Positions 37,030 through 45,646 of a stretch of 64,000 nt of DNA are shown piece by piece. The translations under genes were made by a program, and so were the position numbers. The notes under the pieces were generated by a model that was not told the origin of the DNA, did no database searches, and saw nothing but the letters and a program-made list of their open reading frames with translations. Origin of the DNA: Pedobacter foliorum (GTDB lineage Bacteria > Bacteroidota > Bacteroidia > Sphingobacteriales > Sphingobacteriaceae); NCBI RefSeq assembly GCF_013266735.1, contig NZ_JABSNU010000004.1, positions 372,001 to 436,000 of the forward strand, in the 5' to 3' direction. Within the stretch, counting starts at the first letter, position 1. Each line of letters starts with the position of its first letter.

Positions 37030-37150
37030 GAATTGAGGCAATGTACGATGAAGATTTATAAAGCAAATGAATTAGTTTATTATACGAGTTATCGGTAATA
37101 AAGCAGGTTAGATGAGGCTATGTTTAATAAATACAATGCAAAAATTCGGG

Positions 37151-37190
37151 CTCAATAGATGTCTCTAATTAAGAAAAAGTAAACTTGTTA
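37151..37190 (+). repeat. Decayed copy of the 3' end of the gene at 35867
   Basis: 37151-37190 matches 36108-36147 at 35 of 40 positions. In the first copy this encodes the end TQWMSLIKQK plus stop; in the second the Trp codon is TAG and the rest reads MSLIKKK plus stop. Confidence 0.6.
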
Positions 37191-37215
37191 TGGTTAATAA
37201 TGCTCTTGAATCATT

Positions 37216-38004
37216 GTGAAAATTTATAGAAGAATTTTTGGCAAGATTTCCGATGAATCGATGAAATCTGTCTTGGAAAGCATATTGAAAGAAGATCTGG
37301 GATTAATTTATTTTTCAAAAGACTTGGATGAAAGTTCTGTTGAATATAATTTAATTAAGGAATATGTTAATATTTTCAATTTGGAAGACGGGGTGATAGG
37401 AGCTGAATTTACGGACAATGAGATTCTTGATGCAGAAGTATTGTGTTTTACTGGGGGACGGCCATTCGCATATCCACAACCAGAGGAGCCTAAATATTTG
37501 GAAAACACATATCTAGATAGTTGTTATAGTTGTGGTGCATTTGGTGAACAAAAAGCAGATTTTGTCATAAAAAAGGAACCAAATATAAAGCCCAATTCGT
37601 TAGTTTCATTGCATTGGGTGTTTGGTGAGCTGCTTTCTGAAAGAACCTTATATAAGGAGTTCTTTCAGAAACTTGGCTTGGATATGAGAACAGTTAGGCT
37701 TAATAAAAAAACTGAACAAGCAGAATCTGTGGTGCAAATTATACTTCCAAGATTGGATACGCCACTTAAAATTGAAAATTTGGATTATACCACTTGCCAA
37801 AAATGTACTAGGAAAAAATATATCCCTACAACAATAGGTTTTTTTCCAATGCCCGAACAAAGAAACTTTTCAATTATTAGCACAAGCGAGTTTTTTGGTA
37901 GCGGACATTCTGCTGGTCATAGAGTTTTGGTGAGTAACAGTACAATGAAGGAAATGTTAGTATTAAAAATAGCAAAGCAGCATCAGTTTGTGCCTTGCAA
38001 ATAA
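37216..38004 (+). CDS. Double-CxxC protein, possibly an immunity protein
   Basis: 262 residues from a GTG start (no ATG nearby). Two CxxC pairs are visible: CYSCGAFG near residue 103 and CQKC near residue 194, as in a two-part zinc ribbon. The end SEFFGSGHSAGHRVLVSNST followed by KIAKQHQFVPC resembles the last strands of double-CXXCG proteins (Gmx_para_CXXCG, which includes the SitI6 immunity protein of Myxococcus). That link is inference from the motif layout. No signal peptide. It is the largest gene of the AT-rich stretch, and its neighbours are small membrane proteins and fragments. Confidence 0.5.
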   Translation: MKIYRRIFGKISDESMKSVLESILKEDLGLIYFSKDLDESSVEYNLIKEYVNIFNLEDGVIGAEFTDNEILDAEVLCFTGGRPFAYPQPEEPKYLENTYLDSCYSCGAFGEQKADFVIKKEPNIKPNSLVSLHWVFGELLSERTLYKEFFQKLGLDMRTVRLNKKTEQAESVVQIILPRLDTPLKIENLDYTTCQKCTRKKYIPTTIGFFPMPEQRNFSIISTSEFFGSGHSAGHRVLVSNSTMKEMLVLKIAKQHQFVPCK

Positions 38005-38012
38005 TTTGTGTA

Positions 38013-38279
38013 ATGGGGAATTCTATTAATAAAATAATTTTATGGATGATTTATGTAATAGCTATATTTTTAGTTACTACGGTAGTTTGTTCGCTTTTTA
38101 TTGTACAAGATGTTTTTCGGTATCAAGGATATGTTCAAGTCTTTTTTAGTGGTCCGGTAATGTTAGTACTTGGCTTGCTCCTTGTTTTTTACTATAAAAA
38201 AAGAATATTGGGGTTGAGTTTTATAGTTTTTAGTATTAGTTTGTTGACTGCCATTGCTTATGAGTTACTAACAAAATAG
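38013..38279 (+). CDS. Small three-helix membrane protein
   Basis: 88 residues from ATG 38013 (MGNSINKIILWMIYVIAIFL). A TTG six codons earlier overlaps the preceding gene and was not used. Three hydrophobic helices (about 7-32, 44-60, 66-84), basic KKR between the last two. Eight bp after the double-CxxC gene, so probably cotranscribed. Family unknown. Confidence 0.55.
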   Translation: MGNSINKIILWMIYVIAIFLVTTVVCSLFIVQDVFRYQGYVQVFFSGPVMLVLGLLLVFYYKKRILGLSFIVFSISLLTAIAYELLTK

Positions 38280-38363
38280 AACAATAAATGAGTTTGTTGT
38301 TAGCATTAGGCGCATCGATAGATGGAAAGTAAAATCGTAGCTGATATTCGTTAAAAATATGAT

Positions 38364-38561
38364 ATGGATATTAGAATAATTATAAGTGGAATACTGGTGT
38401 TAGTAGCCGTTTTTATGTACAAAGGATTGAGAATAAAGCAAGATAAAGAAAATTCGAGTCCTTACGCTTACGCTAACACATTGATAGGTCTTTGGGGCGT
38501 ATTCGCGATTGTGTTAATAGCTGCCATTATTTTATTTTTACAAGGATTCTTTAATTTATAA
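38364..38561 (+). CDS. Small two-helix membrane protein
   Basis: 65 residues: helix about 4-20 (IIISGILVLVAVFMYKG), a charged loop (RIKQDKENSSPYAYAN), helix about 40-62 (WGVFAIVLIAAIILFLQGFF). No recognised family. Similar small immunity-associated membrane proteins exist in Bacteroidota, but the role here is open. Confidence 0.5.
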   Translation: MDIRIIISGILVLVAVFMYKGLRIKQDKENSSPYAYANTLIGLWGVFAIVLIAAIILFLQGFFNL

Positions 38562-38608
38562 TATGGATACCAATAATATCAACTCAGTTGATCAATTTGT
38601 ATTAGGAA

Positions 38609-38805
38609 ATTAGTAAGTCGATTATCGAAAAGCAGAAGAATGGTTGGGGAAAACTACTGTGCCAAAATTGTCTTTCGAGTTACAAAAAGAGTTTCAAGTA
38701 ATGTCAGGTGTTACAAATCTCTTGCCATTGGTAAGAGAAATTAGCTGGACTAATATTGACTTACTGTTATTCCATAGAAAAATTCAGGCTGTGATTGCAT
38801 ATTGA
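38609..38805 (+). pseudogene. Frameshifted remnant of a YhcG/DUF1016-type nuclease N-terminal domain
   Basis: One frame reads ISKSIIEKQKNGWGK (from 38609). After a shift near 38650 another frame reads TTVPKLSFELQKEFQVMSG and then LLPLVREISWTNIDLLLFHR to a stop at 38805. Joined, these follow the DUF1016 N-terminal pattern (KQ..GWGK..I..LS.DLQKEFP ... LVREISW..N), with the segment between LQKEF and LVREISW shortened. There is no start codon and no C-terminal nuclease half. The match is from family knowledge and the break is visible in the bases. Confidence 0.55.
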
Positions 38806-38882
38806 TAATTATTTTTAGTTAAGTTGCAGGGAGTAAGAGGTATGTATTGATATAAGCATAATTAGAAACTTAATTTAAACAT

Positions 38883-39134
38883 ATGAAGTATTTTGCAATA
38901 TTTATTTTGTCTTTCATATTGGTATCTGCACTGCCATTTCTTTGGAATCAATTTTCATTTGTTGAAGCAGGCTTTCCTTTCCCTTACTTAGAGAAAAAGA
39001 ATTATGATTCGGAGATGGGAAGCTCTTTTATGGTCTCTTTTTTATCATCATATTTAGTATATGATTTGGTTATAGTGGCGATTTTTGTTTGGGTGTTAAC
39101 TTATTTAAGAAGATATTTTAAATATAATGCCTAG
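38883..39134 (+). CDS. Small two-helix membrane protein
   Basis: 83 residues: N-terminal hydrophobic helix (about 3-20), a short extracytoplasmic loop (FSFVEAGFPFPYLEKKNYDS), second helix (about 50-75) and a basic end RRYFKYNA. No family recognised. Preceded by AATTATTTTTAGTTAAGTT (about 38807), a segment that recurs near 39927. Confidence 0.5.
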   Translation: MKYFAIFILSFILVSALPFLWNQFSFVEAGFPFPYLEKKNYDSEMGSSFMVSFLSSYLVYDLVIVAIFVWVLTYLRRYFKYNA

Positions 39135-39238
39135 CATAAAATTTAGTTCTTTGCTATGAAGGTATTAAAGCTTATAAGGTTTGGAGTGGCTACGGAACTT
39201 ATTACTTTGAAGAAGACCATATCCATAGATTATTTACG

Positions 39239-39775
39239 ATGAAATTCAAATTGACAATTGTCATTATTGGTATATTAACACTATCCGTGTTATTTTATAT
39301 GTATGTTGTAAAATGCTATAGGAAATTACCCGAACTGTCAAACTATAGCATTGTTAGCAACACAGGGGCTTTAATACCAGCAAAGTTGTATTCGAGAGTT
39401 GTTAAAAGAACGACTGATGGTAAGGAGGAGATTATTGACGAATTAATTTTATGTTTTAATGATACGCTTATTTCAGATAAACAAAATGTATCAGGAGATG
39501 AAAAGTTGTATAAATACCTTGTTCTCATACCGGATTTAAAAATTATTGGATTAGTTAATCATATCAATTCACTAAAAGAAAAAGATAAATACATTTGGCA
39601 GACAGATGATGAAGCTGATAGCTTTACTTCTATGATAAATAACCGCACTTTTTATAGTAACCCACCTATAAAAGCAGCAAGTTTTAGTAATAAAAAAATC
39701 ATCTTCAATACTTATGGGATACTGAAACGGTTTGGAAATAGTCTTGTTATTGAAACTGATAATGTGTCAGATTAG
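39239..39775 (+). CDS. Hypothetical membrane-anchored protein
   Basis: 178 residues from ATG 39239: one N-terminal helix (about 4-24, LTIVIIGILTLSVLFYMYVV) and a soluble domain facing the periplasm (ALIPAKLYSRVVKRTTDGKE, DLKIIGLVNHINSLKEKD). The same frame is open upstream to 39140 and reads YEGIKAYKVWSGYGTYYFEE without a Met. That looks like coding text from a different, decayed gene fused in frame. Family unknown. Confidence 0.5.
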   Translation: MKFKLTIVIIGILTLSVLFYMYVVKCYRKLPELSNYSIVSNTGALIPAKLYSRVVKRTTDGKEEIIDELILCFNDTLISDKQNVSGDEKLYKYLVLIPDLKIIGLVNHINSLKEKDKYIWQTDDEADSFTSMINNRTFYSNPPIKAASFSNKKIIFNTYGILKRFGNSLVIETDNVSD

Positions 39776-39781
39776 ATGCTT

Positions 39782-39874
39782 CGCAGCTTCTTCGAGGTCA
39801 GCATCTCATACTAGCAAGGCTTCCTTTCTCTTGAGGGGGTCCTGAAATAAATTCAGGATGACGGTAGGATCTCT
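39782..39874. repeat. Dispersed inverted-repeat element, copy 2
   Basis: Core CATCTCATACTAGCAAGG then CTTTCTCTTGAGGGGGTCC and CTGAAATAAATTCAG (39842-39856), ATGACGG. The left arm is degenerate. It fills most of the gap before the acyl-CoA synthetase gene (39776-40068). Confidence 0.75.
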
Positions 39875-40068
39875 GTCAGCTTCTAAAAATGACGAAAATC
39901 ACCATGCAATTGTAAAACATAATTAATTATTTTTAGTTAAGTTTGGGAAACAAGGGTTGTACGAAAAGAATATATTGGGGGATAACAGTTTTGCCAAATC
40001 CCTAAAATACTGGAATACTTAAAAATCTTTAATTAACTAGATCCTTAAACAAATATAAGCGAAGTACC

Positions 40069-41868
40069 ATGGCTGCAACGATAACAAGAGTATTCGACTT
40101 GCTTCAATACAATTTAGAGAAATTTCCGCAAGAAGAATTTGTTAGTGGTAAAATAAACGGACAATGGGTAAAATACAGTACCCAAAAGTTTTGTGATACA
40201 GTTGATGCTTTAAGTAGAGGATTGATTGGTATTGGTATTGGGAAAGGATCGAGGGTAGCAGTAATTTCACATAACAGGCCCGAGTGGAACATTGCCGATT
40301 TTGCAATTATGCAAATTGGTGCGTATCAAATACCGCTTTATCCAACCCTTGCAGAGCACGACATCAAGTTCATTCTCCAAAATGCTGAAGTTAGTGTAGT
40401 GTTTGCAGCCGATGAAGCACTTTATAAAAAGCTAAAGAATGTATGTGCAGAAATGGGTTCTGACATTAAAGTGTATACGTTTAATGAGGTTTCGGGTGCC
40501 GATAATTGGTCTGCGCTTTTGGCCGATGGAACAAAGCAATCAGAAGCAAAGCAGTCTCAGATAAATTTAGATGAGTATAGAGACCAGATCAAACCCGAGG
40601 ATATTTTAACACTTATTTATACTTCGGGAACAACCGGAACACCTAAAGGAGTTATGCTTACGCATGATAACCTGGTTAAAAACTTCGAAAACTCTGCGGT
40701 TCTATTACCTGATGGTATCAGAACAGGATTGAGCTTCTTACCATTGTCGCACATTTTTGAGCGGATGGTTATTTACCTATATATGTTCACCAATACGTCG
40801 GTTTATTATGCCGAGAGTATGGATACTATTGTGGCCGATATTCAGTTTGTGAAGCCTACAGTTTTTTCTACAGTTCCTCGGTTATTGGAAAAGGTTTACG
40901 AGAAGATCATGGAAAAAGGAAAGGCGCTTACTGGTATCAAAAGGGGAATCTTCTTTTGGTCCGTAGCCTTAGCAGAGAAATATGAAATTGAAAGTGGTTG
41001 GTTCTATAATTTCAAACTAAACATCGCCAGAAAACTGGTATTTAAGAAATGGCAAGAGGCGCTTGGGGGCAATATTATTGTTATTGTTTCTGGCGGCGCA
41101 GCATTAAATCCGCGATTGGCCAGGATCTTCTGGGCAGCTGGTATGCCGGTATTTGAGGGTTATGGATTAACGGAAACTTCTCCGGTAATTACGGTAAATC
41201 ACTTCGGTAATACCATGTTTGGCACTGTTGGGCCTGCAATTGAGGGAGTAGAAGTAAAGATTGCCGAAGACGGAGAGGTATTGGCACGTGGTCATGCCAT
41301 CATGAAAGGCTACTACATGCGCGATGATCTGACTGCCGAAACCATTGATAAGGATGGTTGGTTCCATACCGGAGATATTGGTGAGTTGGTAAAAGGTAAG
41401 TTCCTGAAAATTACCGATCGTAAGAAAGAGATATTTAAAACTGCGGGGGGCAAGTATGTGGCTCCTCAAATTATAGAGAATAAGTTTAAGGAAACTCCTT
41501 TGGTAGAGCAGGTTATGGTGCTTGGCGAGAATCGTAAGTTCCCATCTGCACTAATCGTTCCTAATTTTGTTGCGCTAAAAGCGTGGGCAGAAAAAAAGGG
41601 AATTGGCTATTCTACCGATGCGGAAATGGCAAAGGATGTAAATGTATTAGAGAAATTTCAACAGATCGTTCTGTTATCGGGCAAGGATTTTGGTAAATGG
41701 GAGCAGGTTAAACGCTTCGCCCTGTTGTCTAAACAATGGAGTATTGACGGCGGAGAGCTTACGCCTAAGCTGAGTCTGAAACGGAAAGTTATCCTCGAAA
41801 AGAATAAGGATATTATAGAAAAGATTTATGTTGATGCAGAGAGTTACAAGGAAGAGAAACACGAATAA
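40069..41868 (+). CDS. Long-chain acyl-CoA synthetase (AMP-forming)
   Basis: 599 residues, right for the FadD15/FAA type. Adenylate-forming motifs: LIYTSGTTGTPKGVMLTHDN (P-loop, about 183-202), YGLTETSP, GWFHTGDIGEL and KITDRKKEIFKTAGGKYVAP (hinge and C-terminal domain), with the late catalytic lysine region at LTPKLSLKRKVI. It activates long-chain fatty acids to CoA thioesters at the membrane, feeding beta-oxidation (fadN-fadA-fadE at 45.6-51.0 kb) or lipid synthesis. A candidate TAAGTTTG box lies at 39938. The 3' end overlaps the next gene by 41 bp. Confidence 0.93.
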   Translation: MAATITRVFDLLQYNLEKFPQEEFVSGKINGQWVKYSTQKFCDTVDALSRGLIGIGIGKGSRVAVISHNRPEWNIADFAIMQIGAYQIPLYPTLAEHDIKFILQNAEVSVVFAADEALYKKLKNVCAEMGSDIKVYTFNEVSGADNWSALLADGTKQSEAKQSQINLDEYRDQIKPEDILTLIYTSGTTGTPKGVMLTHDNLVKNFENSAVLLPDGIRTGLSFLPLSHIFERMVIYLYMFTNTSVYYAESMDTIVADIQFVKPTVFSTVPRLLEKVYEKIMEKGKALTGIKRGIFFWSVALAEKYEIESGWFYNFKLNIARKLVFKKWQEALGGNIIVIVSGGAALNPRLARIFWAAGMPVFEGYGLTETSPVITVNHFGNTMFGTVGPAIEGVEVKIAEDGEVLARGHAIMKGYYMRDDLTAETIDKDGWFHTGDIGELVKGKFLKITDRKKEIFKTAGGKYVAPQIIENKFKETPLVEQVMVLGENRKFPSALIVPNFVALKAWAEKKGIGYSTDAEMAKDVNVLEKFQQIVLLSGKDFGKWEQVKRFALLSKQWSIDGGELTPKLSLKRKVILEKNKDIIEKIYVDAESYKEEKHE

Positions 41869-43552
41869 ACATATTGTATTCGCTTTTTTTGTTGGGTTAG
41901 CGCTTTCAGGATGTGTTGGAGGACAACTCGGAAAGCAGAACAGTGCAGAATATAGAAATGGAATGGTGGTTTCGGCCAGTCCGCTAGCTTCTAATGTTGG
42001 GCTCAGTATTTTAAAAAAAGGCGGTAACGCAGTTGATGCTGCGGTTGCCGTACAATTTGCTTTGGCCGTTGTTTATCCGAATGCCGGTAATTTAGGTGGC
42101 GGCGGCTTTATGGTTTTTCGCTCTGCTTCGGGAGAGGCCAATAGTTTAGATTTTAGAGAAAAAGCAGGTGCATTGTCCTCTCGCGACATGTATTTGGATT
42201 CTGCAGGCAACGCCATTACTGATAAAAGTTTATATGGGGCTCTTGCTTCCGGTGTTCCGGGTTCGGTAGCCGGTATGGTTGAGGCACATGCTAAGTATGG
42301 TAAGCTGAAATGGGCAGATTTAATTGAGCCTGCTGTAGAATTAGCAAGAAATGGTTTTAAAGTAAGTACCAGGCAAGCCGCGGAGCTTAACTCCTTAAAA
42401 GAAACTTTTACTAAGTTCAATCCTCAAGGTACTGCATTATTAAAAGCAAGTGCTTGGGCAGAAGGGGATGTTTTAGTGCAAGGAGAATTGGCTGGTACTT
42501 TGGAGCAGATTAGAGACAAAGGCCGTGCAGGATTTTATGAAGGTGCTGTTGCCGATAGTTTGATCGCTGAGATGCAACGAGGAAAGGGCATTATCACTAA
42601 AACAGACCTTAAAAACTATCAGGCGGTTTGGCGTAAACCTATCATAGGTAACTATAAAGAATATAAAATTATTACAATGCCTCCGCCTTCAAGTGGTGGT
42701 ATTGCGTTATTGCAATTGCTTAAGTCGGTTGAGGCTTTTCCTTTAAAAAGATGGGGCTTAAATGCTGATTCGACAGTTCAATTGGTAGTTGAAGCCGAGC
42801 GTAGGGTGTATGCTGATAGGGCTGCCTATCTCGGTGATCCTGATTTTTACAAGGTGCCAGAGCAGCAGCTTTTAAATAATGCTTACATAAAAAGCAGGAT
42901 GAGCAATTTTAGCTGGGATAAGGCTACGCCAAGTTCTTCTATTAAGGAAGGCGATTTAAATGTACGTGAGCATGAGGAAACTACGCACTTTTCTATTGTA
43001 GATAGGGAGGGTAATTCTGTGGCGATAACTACAACATTAAATGGGTCGTACGGTTCAGCGGTAGTGGTAAAGGGAGCTGGTTTCTTGTTAAATAACGAAA
43101 TGGACGATTTCTCGGTAAAGCCCGGGACACCTAATATGTACGGTTTAGTGGGTGACGAGGCCAATGCCATTGTTCCCGGCAAACGGATGTTAAGTTCTAT
43201 GACGCCTACTATTATTGAAAAGGATGGTAAGCTGTTTATGGTTGTGGGTACTCCAGGTGGTTCTACCATTATTACTTCGGTTTTTCAGACAATATTAAGT
43301 GTGATAGAGTTTGATAAAAGTATGCAACAGGCCGTGGCAGCTAAAAAGTTTCATCATCAATGGTTGCCCGATGAGGTGTATACTGAAGAGAATGCATTGG
43401 ATAGTTTAGCTGTTCAGAAGCTTAAGGCAAAGGGGTACAGTATTGCTCCTCGAGGGCCAATCGGTAGGGTGGATGCGATTTTGAGAACCAAATGGGGCTA
43501 TTATCAGGGTGGTGCCGACCCGCGTGGCGACGATAGTATCTCTGCATGGTAG
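41828..43552 (+). CDS. ggt: Gamma-glutamyltransferase, lipoprotein type
   Basis: 574 residues. N-terminal basic stretch, hydrophobic core and lipobox ending Cys29 (FVGLALSGC) suggest a lipoprotein. The body is a normal Ntn-hydrolase gamma-glutamyltranspeptidase: GGNAVDAAVAVQFALAVVYP, GNLGGGGFM, and the autocleavage site at Thr386 in HEETTHFSIVD, with SSMTPTI further on. It cleaves glutathione and other gamma-glutamyl compounds outside the cytoplasm. The ATG at 41828 lies inside the acyl-CoA synthetase gene (41-bp overlap), and the signal-peptide length supports it; ATG 41834 is the other option. Probably translationally coupled. Confidence 0.93.
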   Translation: MLMQRVTRKRNTNKHIVFAFFVGLALSGCVGGQLGKQNSAEYRNGMVVSASPLASNVGLSILKKGGNAVDAAVAVQFALAVVYPNAGNLGGGGFMVFRSASGEANSLDFREKAGALSSRDMYLDSAGNAITDKSLYGALASGVPGSVAGMVEAHAKYGKLKWADLIEPAVELARNGFKVSTRQAAELNSLKETFTKFNPQGTALLKASAWAEGDVLVQGELAGTLEQIRDKGRAGFYEGAVADSLIAEMQRGKGIITKTDLKNYQAVWRKPIIGNYKEYKIITMPPPSSGGIALLQLLKSVEAFPLKRWGLNADSTVQLVVEAERRVYADRAAYLGDPDFYKVPEQQLLNNAYIKSRMSNFSWDKATPSSSIKEGDLNVREHEETTHFSIVDREGNSVAITTTLNGSYGSAVVVKGAGFLLNNEMDDFSVKPGTPNMYGLVGDEANAIVPGKRMLSSMTPTIIEKDGKLFMVVGTPGGSTIITSVFQTILSVIEFDKSMQQAVAAKKFHHQWLPDEVYTEENALDSLAVQKLKAKGYSIAPRGPIGRVDAILRTKWGYYQGGADPRGDDSISAW

Positions 43553-43683
43553 TTTTGTATAGTATACAGCACAGTCTATTTTCGGTTTAAACATAGTTAA
43601 AGGTGGTTTGGGTTGTTTGGCCTGAGTATTGAATAATCGTAGAGGAATTAAAGAATTCTGAAAAATTATTTAAAACTCTATCT

Positions 43684-45021
43684 ATGAAACAAAGACTATT
43701 TAAGTGTTTACCCTTAGCTGTTGCAGCTCTGCTTGTTGGTGGTGCAGCTCAGGCTCAGGAAAAAACAGAAGGAACAAGTTCTGATGCAACTAAATTAAAT
43801 ACATGGTCTATTGGTATTAATGCCGGTGCATTGGCCCCTATCTCTCCATTGGGAGGAAAGAATGATTTCTCTAACTGGAAAACTAATTTAGGTTACGGCT
43901 TATACATTAAAAAGCAAATTACGCCTTATTTCTCGTTGCGTTTAGATGGGGTAAGAGGTAAATTGAAAGGTGATAATTCGGAGCCATATAAAAGCGGAGC
44001 GGTAAATGATAGCCCTCTTAGTGCTTTTGAAACGAATCTTGATTATTCGGCAAGCTTAAATGCAGTAGTGAATTTGTTTAATATTGACATGTTCCATAAA
44101 AATAATGCATTGCAATTGTATGCTTCGGCCGGTGCTGGTGTGGCTGGTTACAAGGTTAAAACTTCGACAGGTAGTGGTGCCTTAACTGATTATGCTGATG
44201 GCAAAACTTTTAATGAACTGATAGTGCCTGTTGGTGTTGGTGCTAAATTTAAATTATCTGATAGGGTAAATCTTGATTTAGGTTGGACCATGAACTATGT
44301 TGATAATGACAATCTTGATGGTTACTATCGCGGAAGCAACGATAAATACTCTTATGCTTATGGTGGTTTAGAGTTTGCTTTGGGTAGCGGGAAGAAACAA
44401 TTGGCATGGCACAATCCTGTAGCTTTAACGTATGATGAGGCTTTACAGGCTAAACAAACTGCTGATGGATTGAAAAGCGATCTTGATGCTCAAAAAGCAG
44501 AAAATGCAAAGTTAAGAGCTGATATGGATGGTCTGTTGAAAGATACAGATGGTGATGGTGTTGCTGATAAATTGGACAAATGCCCAGGTACGCCTGCCGG
44601 TGTTGTGGTTGATGGTTCAGGATGCCCGTTAGCAGTACCTGTACCAGTGGTTGAAAAAGTAATTATTACTGAAGCAGATCGTAAGATTGTTGCTGATGCG
44701 ATTAAAAACTTAGAGTTTGATTTGGGTAAAGCTACCATCAGATCAAAATCTTATGCTACTTTGAATCGCGTTGCGGCTCTTTTAGTAGAGAAAAACTTTA
44801 GCTTGAAATTAGCCGGTCATACTGATAATACAGGTTCGGCTGCGTTAAATATGAGATTATCTAAAGATAGAGCAGAATCGGTTAAAGCTTATTTAGTATC
44901 TCAAGGAGCTAATGCTTCGCGTATTGAGGCAACCGGATATGGCATGGGTCAGCCGATTGCAAGTAACAAAACTGCAGCAGGCCGTCAGAAAAATAGAAGG
45001 GTAGAGTTTACGCTTTACTAG
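43684..45021 (+). CDS. OmpA family outer-membrane protein
   Basis: 445 residues. Signal peptide (about 1-24, AAQAQ), an N-terminal beta-barrel of about 230 residues (WSIGINAGALAPISPL, YGLYIKKQITPYFSLRLDG), a coiled linker (about 255-290), a thrombospondin-type-3-like calcium motif DTDGDGVADKLDKCPGTPAG and a C-terminal OmpA domain (FDLGKATIRSKSYATL, LAGHTDNTGSAALN, NRRVEFTLY) that binds peptidoglycan. It is a structural link between outer membrane and cell wall, usually abundant. Monocistronic, closed by the terminator at 45042. Confidence 0.93.
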   Translation: MKQRLFKCLPLAVAALLVGGAAQAQEKTEGTSSDATKLNTWSIGINAGALAPISPLGGKNDFSNWKTNLGYGLYIKKQITPYFSLRLDGVRGKLKGDNSEPYKSGAVNDSPLSAFETNLDYSASLNAVVNLFNIDMFHKNNALQLYASAGAGVAGYKVKTSTGSGALTDYADGKTFNELIVPVGVGAKFKLSDRVNLDLGWTMNYVDNDNLDGYYRGSNDKYSYAYGGLEFALGSGKKQLAWHNPVALTYDEALQAKQTADGLKSDLDAQKAENAKLRADMDGLLKDTDGDGVADKLDKCPGTPAGVVVDGSGCPLAVPVPVVEKVIITEADRKIVADAIKNLEFDLGKATIRSKSYATLNRVAALLVEKNFSLKLAGHTDNTGSAALNMRLSKDRAESVKAYLVSQGANASRIEATGYGMGQPIASNKTAAGRQKNRRVEFTLY

Positions 45022-45041
45022 TCTAGAACGGTATTAAGTTT

Positions 45042-45075
45042 AAAAAGCCACCCTATTATTTAGGGTGGCTTTTTT
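45042..45075 (+). terminator. Rho-independent terminator of the OmpA gene
   Basis: AAAAAGCCACCCTA (45042-45055), loop TTATT, TAGGGTGGCTTTTT (45061-45074). Twenty bp after the stop. Confidence 0.92.
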
Positions 45076-45101
45076 ATGTGATAATATTTTGAGAATTATA
45101 C

Positions 45102-45132
45102 TTGCAAACTAATTATTTATTCAATAGCTTTG
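45102..45132 (+). promoter_or_regulatory. Promoter of the marR-fad operon
   Basis: TTG (45102-45104), 20-bp spacer, TAGCTTTG (45125-45132), an exact TAnnTTTG. Predicted start near 45138, leader about 12 nt. Confidence 0.6.
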
Positions 45133-45149
45133 TTATGCAAGCATAGTAT

Positions 45150-45608
45150 TTGATGAAACAGCAGGAGACAATAGATTATTTTTTAAAGGTAGTGTGGCAA
45201 AACATGGCCAATACCTATAACCAGATCGCGTCTGGATTCGGGATAACCCAGGCAATTGGTTATGTTCTGATTAATATAGACAAGGAGGGGACGGCAGTAT
45301 CTCAGCTTGCCGGATTACTTGGGGTTAAAGCTACAAGTTTATCCAGAATGTTAAACAATATGGAAGAATCTGGGTTAATATACAGGGAAACTTCGGCTGG
45401 AGATAAGCGTTCGGTTAAAGTTTACCTTACAGATTTTGGACGCGAGAAAAGGCAGTTGGCAAAAGGAGTTGTTATTTCATTTAATGAGTACTTAAATGCA
45501 AACTTAAATTCTCATGAAAAGAACAATTTGATACTGTCCTTGCAGAAATTAAATAAACTGACTTTAGCTTATAAAACCCCTATAGAAAATGGGGTAGATA
45601 AAGGCTAG
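45150..45608 (+). CDS. MarR family transcriptional regulator
   Basis: 152 residues with the winged-helix MarR core: ITQAIGYVLINIDKEGTAVSQLAGLLGV, recognition helix KATSLSRMLNNMEESGLI, wing YRETSAGDKRSVKVYLTDFG, and terminal dimer helices. It sits 38 bp before fadN and is almost surely cotranscribed with fadN-fadA-fadE, so it probably controls this operon in response to acyl-CoA or fatty acid (inference by position and by analogy with other fad regulators). No palindromic operator was clear in the short leader. Confidence 0.88.
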   Translation: MMKQQETIDYFLKVVWQNMANTYNQIASGFGITQAIGYVLINIDKEGTAVSQLAGLLGVKATSLSRMLNNMEESGLIYRETSAGDKRSVKVYLTDFGREKRQLAKGVVISFNEYLNANLNSHEKNNLILSLQKLNKLTLAYKTPIENGVDKG

Positions 45609-45646
45609 TAGTAGCTTGATAATCATTAAAAGCATAAAATATACTG

